DNA from: Roseibium sp. Sym1
GTDB lineage: Bacteria > Pseudomonadota > Alphaproteobacteria > Rhizobiales > Stappiaceae
Length of the DNA stretch: 64,000 nt
NCBI RefSeq assembly: GCF_027359675.1
Contig: NZ_CP114786.1
Coordinates: 6,360,501-6,424,500, forward strand
Reading direction: 5' to 3'
The notes beneath the pieces are model-generated. The model saw nothing but the letters and a program-made list of their open reading frames with translations. It made no database searches and had not been told where the DNA came from. Below are positions 35,301 to 43,486 of this stretch, one piece after another; within the stretch, counting starts at the first letter, position 1, and the number at the start of each line of letters is the position of its first letter. Position numbers and translations under genes: made by a program.

Positions 35301-35939
35301 TCATACCACCGGCAGCGGCTCAATGCCTGTACGCGCCATGAGTGTCTCGAAATAGGTCCGGACCTTGTCGGGGTAAACGAGGTCCTTCACCACCGCCGCC
35401 GATCTCAGCAGCGGCAACAAACGGATGTCGTCCCTGGAGAGTTCACCATTGACGGCCTCGGGGCTCTCGATCCTGTGGTCGAGATCTTTGAGCACAGGCA
35501 TCAGTTCGCCGATAAAGTCCGATGTGCGGGCCTTCAAGGCCTCGAAATCCTCGTAGACCTTGAGCTTGCGGGCTAGAAAATGCGCGCATGCGGACGCGGT
35601 CGCCATTTCGGGCAGGTTCAGAAGCGGATAGCGCGGCATGGTCAGAAAGGGCGAGATCTTCAGGATACGGGCACAGAGCTCCGCGATGTCCGGTCGCTCC
35701 GGCCCGGTGAGGACCGGATCGCCCATGGCCTCGATGTAATCGACCATATCCATGCTTTCCAGCATCGGCGTGCCATCGTCCCTGACGAGGATCGGGATCA
35801 CCCGCCGTCCGACCAGCGAGATCATCGCCGCGCTGTCATCGTCGAGAACCACCTGCTCTTCCAGTACGATGCCTTTCAGCGCCGCGATCATGCGCACGCG
35901 GAAACAGAGCGAGCAGTGCTCGAACATCAGGAGTTTCAT
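35301..35939 (-). CDS. grxB: Glutaredoxin 2 (GrxB)-like protein
   Basis: A 212-residue protein with an N-terminal thioredoxin fold starting MKLLMFEHCSLCFRVRM, so the active site is Cys9-Ser-Leu-Cys12 (E. coli GrxB has CPYC). The fold continues RRVIPILVRDDGTPMLESMD with the cis-proline VIP and the glutathione-contacting ES dipeptide. The C-terminal helical domain matches GrxB/GST. It would reduce protein disulfides with glutathione. A longer frame to 35990 lacks a ribosome site. Confidence 0.85.
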   Translation of the reverse strand: MKLLMFEHCSLCFRVRMIAALKGIVLEEQVVLDDDSAAMISLVGRRVIPILVRDDGTPMLESMDMVDYIEAMGDPVLTGPERPDIAELCARILKISPFLTMPRYPLLNLPEMATASACAHFLARKLKVYEDFEALKARTSDFIGELMPVLKDLDHRIESPEAVNGELSRDDIRLLPLLRSAAVVKDLVYPDKVRTYFETLMARTGIEPLPVV

Positions 35940-36005
35940 GTAACTTTCTTTTTGAGCTGGTATCGAAGTTGCGTGAGAACAGGGGGCCACATGCCTTCGG
36001 TAGAC

Positions 36006-36464
36006 TCATCCTTCTTCAAAGTTATGATTTGCTTTTTCATCTTCTGATTTCGACATCTTGGCAAAGACAAAACTTGCCAAATAGCGTGAGATTTCGCCCG
36101 CACATTGTGATGCAAGCGCCATCAAAATCAAAAGATTGAAACGTGTTGGTTGCTTCGTTTCAGACGTGACCACATAAAACTCTGGTTCAAAGATGCTTGG
36201 TTCTTGTCCTAAAATAAAGCTCAAAGCAAAGAGACAGGCTAGCAGCGACATCAGAATCAATTGCCCACGAGAAGAACGGTTCTCAGGGCTTGCCATCACA
36301 GTCAGCAAGAATGTCGCGAGACCAAATCCACCAAGCGCAATCAAGGCAAATGGCTCGTAAGCCAAAAGAGCAACCGGACCAAGCAGTAACAAACTGCCCA
36401 AGAGGATCAACCTGACTGTGTTGATCGAGACTTGTTCCTGTCGAGCTTTTTCATCAGGTGCCAT
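36006..36464 (-). CDS. Hypothetical membrane protein (AT-rich)
   Basis: A 152-residue protein with about four hydrophobic segments (LILLGSLLLLGPVALLAY; ALIALGGFGLATFLLTVM; LILMSLLACLFALSFILG; FNLLILMALASQCAGEISRY) and charged ends (MAPDEKARQEQ; SEDEKANHNFEEG). No family recognised. Base composition is much lower in GC than the surroundings, as is that of its upstream neighbour, pointing to acquisition from elsewhere. ATG 36464 is chosen over an upstream frame that overlaps the neighbour. Confidence 0.6.
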   Translation of the reverse strand: MAPDEKARQEQVSINTVRLILLGSLLLLGPVALLAYEPFALIALGGFGLATFLLTVMASPENRSSRGQLILMSLLACLFALSFILGQEPSIFEPEFYVVTSETKQPTRFNLLILMALASQCAGEISRYLASFVFAKMSKSEDEKANHNFEEG

Positions 36465-36525
36465 TTTGGAGATCGCCTCGCCAAATCTGTGTTTGTGAGC
36501 TGGTCTAGAGATCACACTTGCTTTT

Positions 36526-36918
36526 TTACCGTGCCCTGACTGGTATTGGATACCTTGCCTTCCGCACAATCGCCAAAAAAAGATAACTGAGCAATCGAGC
36601 CAGCCATCCGACCGTATATCCGCCAAACATAGAAACCATGAAGATATAGTGCTTTTCGCTTTCAAACCATTCAAGATTTACTTCTGGCGATCTTCTTAGA
36701 AAATCTGCCAGAAACGCGACATAAATTATTGCTATAAATGCGCTTGAGATATTGTACCAAACGCCCAATTCATTTTCCGAAAAACGAATATTTGCAAACA
36801 AAACAAAAATTGCACCAAACGCGAATACTTGGGGAATTCCGCTTCCCCATTGCCCCACACCCACGAACACGATTGCCAGACCGATATTCATCCACTGTGT
36901 ATTTTTGTAAATATTCAC
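36526..36918 (-). CDS. Hypothetical membrane protein (AT-rich)
   Basis: A 130-residue protein with three or four hydrophobic segments (IGLAIVFVGVGQWGSGIPQV; FAFGAIFVLFANIRF; ISSAFIAIIYVAFLADFL; YIFMVSMFGGYTVGWLARLL). It starts at GTG 36918, with AGGAAAG 12 bases upstream; an ATG nine codons later has no ribosome site. The gene is 61 bases from the next membrane-protein gene on the same strand and shares its low GC, so the two were probably acquired together. No family recognised. Confidence 0.55.
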   Translation of the reverse strand: MNIYKNTQWMNIGLAIVFVGVGQWGSGIPQVFAFGAIFVLFANIRFSENELGVWYNISSAFIAIIYVAFLADFLRRSPEVNLEWFESEKHYIFMVSMFGGYTVGWLARLLSYLFLAIVRKARYPIPVRAR

Positions 36919-36973
36919 TGTAGTCAGTCGCTTTCCTAAGAATTCTACAAATGCAAAGTCAACTAACCAAAAC

Positions 36974-37879
36974 TCACCCCAGCATCCAGTTCAGCACCAG
37001 CCGCCAGTCGGTCATGCGGATCGGGGTGCCGTGGGTGCCGGTGTCGAACAGGGTGAACTTGATCGGATAGTTCGGCGCGCGCTGCTTGATCTGCTTGAAG
37101 AAATTCGCCTGGTCTTCCCAGTTGTAGACCCGGTCGAGCGTGCCCTGGCCCATGTAGATCGGCACGTTGCGGCCAAGGGCGCTGGATCCCAGAAAATTCG
37201 GGTCCTTGGGCGAGCCGAGCAGCATGATGCCGCTGAGCAGGCTTGCGTAATTGCCGTTCTTGACCAGGTTCCAGCAGATGATGCCGCCCATGGAGCCGCA
37301 GGCGACCACCACCTTGGCGCGGGGCGAGAGCTGCTTCTGATACTGGATCAGCGCGGCGACATCGGCGGTGCCGCGCTTGTCGAAATGGTTGATGTCGACG
37401 GTGAGATAGGCACCGCCATTGCGCACCATGAGGTTCTGAACCCGGTTGAAATTGCCGCCGAAGGAGACGTCGTTCATGCCCTGGAAGCGGTTGCCGCCCT
37501 GGCCGTGGATGTAGATGACGATGGCATTCGCGCCACCCTTCCACTTGCCGGTGCCCATGTATTCGATGGTGCGGCCATTGGCCTTCAGCTCGGCGCTGCC
37601 GCGGCCACGCTTGGGCTTGTAGGACACGTAGTTGCCATAGACCCGGCGCTCGTCGACCTCGTCGCGGTCGCGCAGGTCGCGCTGCTTGGAATATTCGACC
37701 ACCAGGAAATCGCCGTCATAGAGCGTCTCGTGGATCTTCTTGTAGCGGAACAGCCTGTCCTTGTAGGGCTTCAGCATCTCCGACTGGGCCGTTGCGGTCC
37801 CCGCCAGGGCGACAGCGGCCCCGAGCAGGACCGTTCTTGCGAGACGGGCGGTCCGGAAAGCGAGAGACCGGGGCAGCAT
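36974..37879 (-). CDS. Secreted alpha/beta-hydrolase
   Basis: A 301-residue protein with an N-terminal signal peptide (RTVLLGAAVALAGTATA, cleavage near TAQ). The hydrolase fold is complete: IVIYIHGQGGNRFQGMND is the oxyanion loop, CGSMGG holds the nucleophile Ser196, GQGTLDR the acid Asp249, and DTGTHGTP the His283. The substrate is unknown. It flanks the AT-rich pair but has normal base composition. Confidence 0.75.
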   Translation of the reverse strand: MLPRSLAFRTARLARTVLLGAAVALAGTATAQSEMLKPYKDRLFRYKKIHETLYDGDFLVVEYSKQRDLRDRDEVDERRVYGNYVSYKPKRGRGSAELKANGRTIEYMGTGKWKGGANAIVIYIHGQGGNRFQGMNDVSFGGNFNRVQNLMVRNGGAYLTVDINHFDKRGTADVAALIQYQKQLSPRAKVVVACGSMGGIICWNLVKNGNYASLLSGIMLLGSPKDPNFLGSSALGRNVPIYMGQGTLDRVYNWEDQANFFKQIKQRAPNYPIKFTLFDTGTHGTPIRMTDWRLVLNWMLG

Positions 37880-38275
37880 GGGACGTCCTTTGGTTCGGGC
37901 AAATCACGCGATCAAAACTGGCCATACCCTAAGCGGCGGCCGGTAACCATGCAATCGGCTGCCGGTCAAAAACCGATGCCGATCATGTCTTCCGCCTGGC
38001 ATGTGACCAGCTGCGGATTCCCGGAAACGGTCGGCCATTGCCAACTGGAGGCCGGTTGCAGATGAAGAAAGTCAAATATTCGTTCAGCACCCCTGCAAAT
38101 TGTACCAAGGAAAACTGCCCGTTTTATCCACAAATGCCGGCATCCCTTTGAATAACCGTCTCGCAAATTGCGAATTTAAGGATTTGGTAACCATAAAAAA
38201 TCAAGAGTGACAGTGAGATAAGTCCCAAGAAGACTTCTCAACTCGACAATGCTCGGCAAGGTCAGGAGAGCCAAG
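37880..38275. other. Intergenic region upstream of the ParA-like gene
   Basis: About 396 bases without a convincing gene. A 13-bp near-perfect palindrome, TCGCAA-A-TTGCGA, lies at 38161-38173 in an AT-rich stretch, and could be an operator or partition-type site for the ParA-like protein. A 29-codon frame at 38062-38151 is open, with GGAGG 10 bases upstream, but cannot be supported as a gene. Confidence 0.5.
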
Positions 38276-38980
38276 ATGCCAGTCATTTCCTTCGCAAACG
38301 CAAAGGGTGGTGCCGGAAAAACCACGGCCGCCCTGCTGCTGGCGACAGAAGTCGCGGAACGGGGAAAACGTGTCACCATCTTCGACGCGGATCCGCAGAA
38401 ATGGATCTCGAAATGGTTCGAACTGCCGAAGTCCTGCCCGGGCATCAGCGTTGTCAGTGAAGTCTCCCCCGCCTCGATCACCGAGCAGATCACCCATGCC
38501 GCCGAACAGTCCGACTATGTCATCGTCGACCTGGAAGGCACGGAGAACCTGATCGTCGCCAACGCGCTGTCGGTCTCCGACCTCGTGGTGGTGCCGATCC
38601 AGGGCTCGTCGATGGATGCGCGCGGCGGCGCCAAGATCCTCACCTTGATCAAGAAACTGGAAAAGATCGTCCGCCACGACATCAAGCATTGCGTTGTCCT
38701 GACACGCACCAATGCCGCGGTCACGACCCGCGCCATGAAGGCGGTACAGGATTTCCTGTCGGCGCAGAATATCGACGTCCTGATGACGCCGATCGTCGAA
38801 CGCGCCGCCTTCCGCGACATGATGGAATTCGGCGGCGGCCTCGCCGGCCTCGATCCGAAGCTGGTCAGCGGGGTCCGCAAGGCCCGGGAAAACGCCGCGC
38901 TCTATGCCGCGGAAGTCCTGGAACGGGCGATCACCGTACCGAAGAAACGCTGGTACGACGTCTTCAAGCGGGCCAGCTGA
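38276..38980 (+). CDS. Orphan ParA-family ATPase
   Basis: A 234-residue deviant-Walker ATPase. It starts MPVISFANAKGGAGKTTAAL (Walker A KGGAGKTT with the signature lysine), then VTIFDADPQKWISKW (A') and YVIVDLEGTENLIVANAL (Walker B region). ATG 38276 follows AGGAGAG by 6 bases. The fold resembles plasmid ParA and VirC1 proteins. No parB, cell-division or chemotaxis partner is adjacent, so its cargo is unknown. It may position a plasmid remnant, a protein cluster or a surface machine. Confidence 0.85.
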   Translation: MPVISFANAKGGAGKTTAALLLATEVAERGKRVTIFDADPQKWISKWFELPKSCPGISVVSEVSPASITEQITHAAEQSDYVIVDLEGTENLIVANALSVSDLVVVPIQGSSMDARGGAKILTLIKKLEKIVRHDIKHCVVLTRTNAAVTTRAMKAVQDFLSAQNIDVLMTPIVERAAFRDMMEFGGGLAGLDPKLVSGVRKARENAALYAAEVLERAITVPKKRWYDVFKRAS

Positions 38981-39005
38981 CGGGCCCTTCTTCGCAGTTT
39001 TCCAG

Positions 39006-39029
39006 AGCCGGGTCCTGCCCGGCTTTTTT
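39006..39029 (+). terminator. Intrinsic terminator after the ParA-like gene
   Basis: AGCCGGG (39006-39012) pairs with CCCGGCT (39018-39024) around TCCTG and is followed by a T-run to 39029. Confidence 0.85.
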
Positions 39030-39041
39030 GTCCTGGACCTA

Positions 39042-39338
39042 GAGTATTTTCCGATCAATTAGGATCATTTGATGAGTGTATCCGGTTCAGACGGCAAGGC
39101 GCGTCGCGAAGCGCGATGCGGTGCATCGGGCAAGCGGCGCAACGCTGCCGATGGGCCGGATACTCTCACCCGCACCAGCCCGGATGCGTATGAGAAACAA
39201 TTGAAAATGGGCCGGACGGTTTGGCACGCCGGCGTCGTTGGCCCACCCTTGTGGTGGGAAACACCACCGCGCGTGACCCGCCTAGCCAGCGCGCCAAACC
39301 GTCTCGGTCAAATGAACCTTATTGATCGGAAAATGCTC
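39042..39338. mobile_element. 297-bp MITE with cloverleaf-like structure (element A)
   Basis: The ends are inverted repeats of about 31 bases with three mismatches (GAGTATTTTCCGATCAATTA at the left; GAGCATTTTCCGATCAATAA inward from the right), flanked by TA on both sides (39040-39041 and 39339-39340). Two internal arms follow: 39073-39168 (GAGTGTATCCGG/CCGGATACTCTC) and 39214-39303 (GACGGTTTGGC/GCCAAACCGTC), the latter tipped by GTGGTG-GGAAA-CACCAC. No transposase. TA duplication fits an IS630/mariner-type mobiliser. Confidence 0.75.
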
Positions 39339-39355
39339 TATCCCCCCATTTTGTC

Positions 39356-39462
39356 GTCATCCTGAGGAGCCACGACAGCGGCGTCTTGAAGAATCTGCCG
39401 CGCATTTGGGAGCAAGTTGGCGATCCTTCGAGACAGCGCTGACGCGCTTCCTCAGGATGACG
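39356..39462. repeat. Single copy of the CGTCATCCTGAGG palindromic repeat
   Basis: A 107-bp palindromic unit starting CGTCATCCTGAGGAG and ending CTTCCTCAGGATGACG, the same family as the tandem array at 42673-43464. It lies 17 bases beyond the end of element A. Nothing else is seen in 39463-39587. Confidence 0.8.
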
Positions 39463-39587
39463 ACTGCGGGTGTCGCAACTGCCTTAACTTTGCCCCCTGC
39501 CGATAGCCCTCCCCCGAAAGTCGCGCTAAAGTTTGAGGCGACTCAGCCACGTCTTCATGCGAGCGGCTGGTGTTCAGGGAGGAAACC

Positions 39588-40538
39588 ATGCGCCTGTCCC
39601 AACCGGTCCTTGCCGGCCTCACCTGTCTGTTTCTTGCGGCCTGCAACGGCGACGACGGCAATATCGCGCTCGGCAACCTTGAGCGGGACCGGGTGGCGCT
39701 GACGGCAACGGCGAACGAGGTGCTGATCGACCTGCCGGTCGCCCAGGGCACCTTCGTCAAGAAGGGCACCGTGCTGGCGCAGCTTGATCCCGCCGAGCAG
39801 CAGGCCATCGTCAACCAGGCCCGGGCCGAGGTGCAGAAGGCAAAGTCCAACCTGGAGAAGCTTGAAAACGGTGCCCGCGAGGAGGACATCGCCAAGGCCA
39901 GGGCCAATGTCGCCGGCGCCAAGGCGGCCCTTGTCGAGGCCGAGGCCACCTTCAAGCGGTTCAACGACCTGACCGGCCGCGGCACAAGCAGCCAGGCGCA
40001 GCTCGACAGCGCCAGGGCCAGCCGGGACGCCGCCACCGCCAGTCTCCAGAGTGCGGAACAGGAACTGAAGGAACTGGTTGCCGGGACACGACCGGAAGAT
40101 CTCGCCATTGCCAAGGCCGAGCTCAATGCGGCGGAGGCCAGCCTTGCCACCCAGCAGAAGATCCTTTCGGACCTGACCATCACGGCCTCGCGGGACGGCG
40201 TCCTCGACAACCTGCCCTGGAACCTGGGCGAACGCGTTACCATAGGCAGCCCGGTCGTCGTGATGCTGGCGGGCGATGCGCCCTACGCCCGGGTCTACGT
40301 GCCGGAGCCGCACCGGGTGAAGATCAACGAGGGCGACACGCTGGCTGTCAGGATCGACGGCCTGGACAAGCCGATCGACGGCACCGTTCGCTGGATCAGT
40401 TCCGAACCCTCCTTCACTCCCTATTATGCGCTCAACCAGTCGGAACGGGCCCGGCTGATGTATGTGGCCGAGGTCCAGCTTCCGGAGAGCACCAAGGACC
40501 TGCCAAACGGGGTCCCGGCACAGGTCGTGCTGCCGTGA
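39588..40538 (+). CDS. HlyD-family periplasmic adaptor lipoprotein of an ABC exporter
   Basis: A 316-residue membrane fusion protein. The signal peptide ends in a lipobox (LFLAAC, Cys19), so it is probably a lipoprotein. It has a biotinyl-like half (EVLIDLPVAQGTFVKKGTVL), a long alpha-helical hairpin (about residues 70-195, with repeated AEA/KAKAN-type heptads), the returning lipoyl half (DGVLDNLPWNLGERV) and a beta-barrel end. ATG 39588 follows GGAGG. It overlaps the ATPase gene by 4 bases. It resembles YbhG of the YbhGFSR drug exporter. Confidence 0.88.
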   Translation: MRLSQPVLAGLTCLFLAACNGDDGNIALGNLERDRVALTATANEVLIDLPVAQGTFVKKGTVLAQLDPAEQQAIVNQARAEVQKAKSNLEKLENGAREEDIAKARANVAGAKAALVEAEATFKRFNDLTGRGTSSQAQLDSARASRDAATASLQSAEQELKELVAGTRPEDLAIAKAELNAAEASLATQQKILSDLTITASRDGVLDNLPWNLGERVTIGSPVVVMLAGDAPYARVYVPEPHRVKINEGDTLAVRIDGLDKPIDGTVRWISSEPSFTPYYALNQSERARLMYVAEVQLPESTKDLPNGVPAQVVLP

Positions 40539-41473
40539 CGAACGGCACGCCGGAGATCGTCGTCCGGGCGGACGGCCTGGTGAAGAGCTTCAAGGGCTTT
40601 CGCGCGGTCGACGGCCTCGATCTGACGATCGAGCGCGGCATGATCTATGGTTTCCTGGGGCCGAACGGCTGTGGCAAGACCACCGCCATGCGCATGCTCA
40701 CCGGCCTGCTGACGCCGACGGAAGGCACCGTCGAGGTGCTTGGCCTGTCCGTTCCCAGGGACGCCGAAACGCTGAAATACCGGATCGGCTATATGACCCA
40801 GGCCTTCTCGCTCTATGGCGACCTGACGGTGCGGGAAAACCTCAATTTCATGGCGACCATCTACGGTCTGTCCGCCAGGAAGCGCAAGCAGCGGATCGGA
40901 GAGGTCATGGAGCGGTATGAGCTGACCGATCTTGCCGGGCGCTTCGCCGGCAAGATGAGCGGCGGCCAGCGCCAGCGCCTGGCGCTGGCAACGGCCGTCC
41001 TGCACGAGCCGCAGCTTCTGTTCCTGGACGAGCCGACCTCGGCGGTCGACCCGGAATCGCGCCGGCATTTCTGGGAACAGCTGTTCGACCTCGTCGACGG
41101 CGGCACCTCGATCGTGGTGACGACCCATTTCATGGACGAGGCGGAACGCTGCCACAAGATCGCGATCATGGAATCGGGCCAGAAGCGCGCCGACGGCGCC
41201 CCCAAGGAGCTGATGGCGGCCATGGGCGCCAACGTGGTCGAGATCGAAGCCCCCAACCTGCGCGACATCCGCAGGCACCTGCTGGGCAGCGATGGCATCA
41301 TGGCGGCGGCGCAGCTGGGTGCACGGCTGCGTGTGCTCGTGCGCCAGGACATTTCCGACCCCGCGGGGTTCCTGAAAGCCAAGCCCGAAACCGGGGGCGC
41401 CACCCTGATCGAGCAGGTGCGCCCGAACCTGGAAGACGTTTTCGTCACGGCAACGGGAGAAGGCCGCCAATGA
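40535..41473 (+). CDS. ABC exporter ATP-binding protein
   Basis: A 312-residue ATPase starting at GTG 40535, which overlaps the adaptor stop as GTGA. Walker A is GPNGCGKTT (near residue 45), signature [12 protein letters not shown], Walker B LLFLDEPTSAVDPESRR, and the H-loop is in VVTTHFMDEAERC. The C-terminal extension is typical of DrrA/YbhF-type exporters of ABC-2 permeases. Coupled to the permease gene (ATGA overlap at 41470). Confidence 0.92.
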   Translation: MTNGTPEIVVRADGLVKSFKGFRAVDGLDLTIERGMIYGFLGPNGCGKTTAMRMLTGLLTPTEGTVEVLGLSVPRDAETLKYRIGYMTQAFSLYGDLTVRENLNFMATIYGLSARKRKQRIGEVMERYELTDLAGRFAGKMSGGQRQRLALATAVLHEPQLLFLDEPTSAVDPESRRHFWEQLFDLVDGGTSIVVTTHFMDEAERCHKIAIMESGQKRADGAPKELMAAMGANVVEIEAPNLRDIRRHLLGSDGIMAAAQLGARLRVLVRQDISDPAGFLKAKPETGGATLIEQVRPNLEDVFVTATGEGRQ

Positions 41474-42618
41474 TCCGACCGCTGTCCCGCATTGCCGCGA
41501 TCTTTTCCAAGGAACTCGCCCAGCTGCGCCGGGACCGGATGACCTTCGGCATGGTCATCATGATCCCGCTGATCCAGCTGACCCTGTTCGGCTACGCCAT
41601 CAACACCAACGTGCGCGACATTCCCGTGGCCGTGGTCGACCACAGCCAGACCGGCCTCAGCCGCATCCTGATCCAGATGGTCGAGGCGACGACGGTGGTC
41701 AAGGTCACCGAGCGGCTGAACTCGATCGAAGCGGCCGAAGACGCCATCAAGGCTGCCCGTGTCCGGGCCGCCTTCATCCTGCCCGACGACCTGTCCCAGC
41801 GCGTGGCGCGGTCCCCTGCCGCCGGTTTCGGCACGCCGCCCTCGACCGACGAGGAAACCAGCCGGCCCGTGGCGCAATGGATCGTCGACGGTTCGGACAC
41901 CGTGATCGCCAGCTCGATCAAGTCCCTGCGCAACATGCCGCTGGCGGAGCTGAACCGGCAGGCACCCAACCGGTCCACACCGACCTTCGAGGTCGCCCTG
42001 TTCTTCAATCCCGAACAGCGCACGGCCATCAACATCGTTCCCGGCCTTGTCGGCATCATCCTGACCATGACCATGATCATGTTCACCTCGGCGGCCATCG
42101 TGCGCGAACGCGAGCGCGGCAACATGGAGATGCTGATCAACACGCCGGTGCGGCCGATGGAACTGATGATCGGCAAGATCATTCCCTATATCTTCATCGG
42201 GCTGCTGCAGACGGTCATCATCCTGGGCCTCGGTCATGTCCTGTTCAACGTGCCTTTCGCGGCAAAGATGCTGGATCTTTTTGTCGGAACGCTTTTGTTC
42301 ATCGGCGCCAGCCTGTCGCTCGGGCTGGTGCTGTCGACCATCGCCCAAAGCCAGTTGCAGGCCACCCAGATGACCATCTTCGTGCTGCTGCCGTCGATCC
42401 TGCTGTCGGGCTTCATGTTCCCCTACGAGGGCATGCCGCTGATCGCCCAGTACATTGCCGAGGTTCTGCCGGCGACCCATTTCATGCGCATGATCCGCGG
42501 CTTCGTGCTGCGCGACGCCAGCCTTCTCGACCTGCAGCGCGACGTGATCTGGATGATCGGCTTCTTCGTTCTCGGCATGATCGTTGCCGCCCTCAGGTTC
42601 AAGAAACGGCTGGATTGA
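41470..42618 (+). CDS. ABC-2 type permease
   Basis: A 382-residue permease with one N-terminal membrane helix, a large periplasmic domain (about residues 50-185, VAVVDHSQTGLSRILIQMVE is the start) and five C-terminal helices (IVPGLVGIILTMTMIMFTSA, IGLLQTVIILGLGHV, LGLVLSTIAQSQ, then FVLLPSILLSGFMFPYEGMP, and the last near FFVLGMIVAAL). This is the YbhS/YbhR layout. Only one permease gene is present, so it would act as a homodimer, or a second half-gene has been lost. Confidence 0.88.
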   Translation: MIRPLSRIAAIFSKELAQLRRDRMTFGMVIMIPLIQLTLFGYAINTNVRDIPVAVVDHSQTGLSRILIQMVEATTVVKVTERLNSIEAAEDAIKAARVRAAFILPDDLSQRVARSPAAGFGTPPSTDEETSRPVAQWIVDGSDTVIASSIKSLRNMPLAELNRQAPNRSTPTFEVALFFNPEQRTAINIVPGLVGIILTMTMIMFTSAAIVRERERGNMEMLINTPVRPMELMIGKIIPYIFIGLLQTVIILGLGHVLFNVPFAAKMLDLFVGTLLFIGASLSLGLVLSTIAQSQLQATQMTIFVLLPSILLSGFMFPYEGMPLIAQYIAEVLPATHFMRMIRGFVLRDASLLDLQRDVIWMIGFFVLGMIVAALRFKKRLD

Positions 42619-42672
42619 CCGTTGGATCACCCGCTTCTTCCTTATGGAGTGCCATCCTGCCCCTTCCCAGAG

Positions 42673-43464
42673 CGTCATCCTGAGGAGGACCGTCAGGTCC
42701 GTCTCGAAGGATCCGCGGCATATACTGGAACAAGCGGCCGTTCCTTCGAGACAGCGCTCACGCGCTTCCTCAGGATGACGTCCTGGAGTGTGGCAGCTTC
42801 CCAAATGCAGGCAGGCAAAGGCGTCCCAATCCTGTTTCGGCCAAGGTCCGGTATTGACGCGCGGGTTGTAGTTTTTAAAGGCCTCGCCCCTGCCCACCTC
42901 GTCATCCTGAGGAGGACCGCCAGGTCCGTCTCGAAGGATCCGGCGAGATATACTGGAACAAGCGGCCGTTCCTTCGAGACAGCGCTCACGCGCTTCCTCA
43001 GGTTGACGATTTTGGGTGTGGCAGCTTCCCAAAATGCAGGCAGGTAAAGGCGTCCCAATCCTGTTTCGGCCAAGGTCCGGTATCGAAGCGCGGGTTGTAG
43101 TTTTTAAAGGCCTCACCCACTGCCCACTTCGTCATCCTGAGGAGGACCGCCAGGTCCGTCTCGAAGGATCCCGCGACATATACTGGAACAAGCGGCCGAC
43201 CCTTCGAGACAGCGCTCACGCGCTTCCTCAGGATGACGTCCTGGAGTGTGGCAGCTTCCCAAATGCAGGCAGGCAAAGGCGTCCCAATCCTGTTTCGGCC
43301 AAGGTCCGATATCGAAGCGCGGGTTGTAGTTTTTAAAGGCCTCGCCCCTGCCCACCTCGTCATCCTGAGGAGGACCGCCAGGTCCGTCTCGAAGGATCCG
43401 CGGCATACGCTGGAACAAGCGGCCGACCCTTCGAGACAGCGCTGCGCGCTTCCTCAGGATGACG
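42673..43464. repeat. Four-unit tandem array of CGTCATCCTGAGG palindromes
   Basis: Four palindromic units (42673-42780, 42900-43008, 43130-43238, 43358-43464) repeat with a period of 227-230 bases. Each unit is about 108 bases, begins CGTCATCCTGAGGAGGACCG, ends CTTCCTCAGGATGACG (the second copy has one changed base), and contains TCCGTCTCGAAGGATC pairing with CCTTCGAGACAGCG. The three spacers of about 120 bases are near-identical, including GTGGCAGCTTCCCAAA and a TATCGAAGCGCGGGTTG block. No gene is supported inside. Confidence 0.9.
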
Positions 43465-43486
43465 CCATTGGGTGTGGAGGCTTTCG

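Noticed and set aside
38062..38151. 29-codon ORF before the ParA-like gene
   Set aside because: Has a distant GGAGG but no conserved features; too short to support without comparative data.
39069..39365. 98-codon ORF inside element A
   Set aside because: It spans the hairpin arms and end of a MITE, shows no protein-like pattern and no ribosome site.
42673..43464. CRISPR array
   Set aside because: The repeats are about 108 bases and palindromic and the spacers are near-identical to each other; no cas genes are near.
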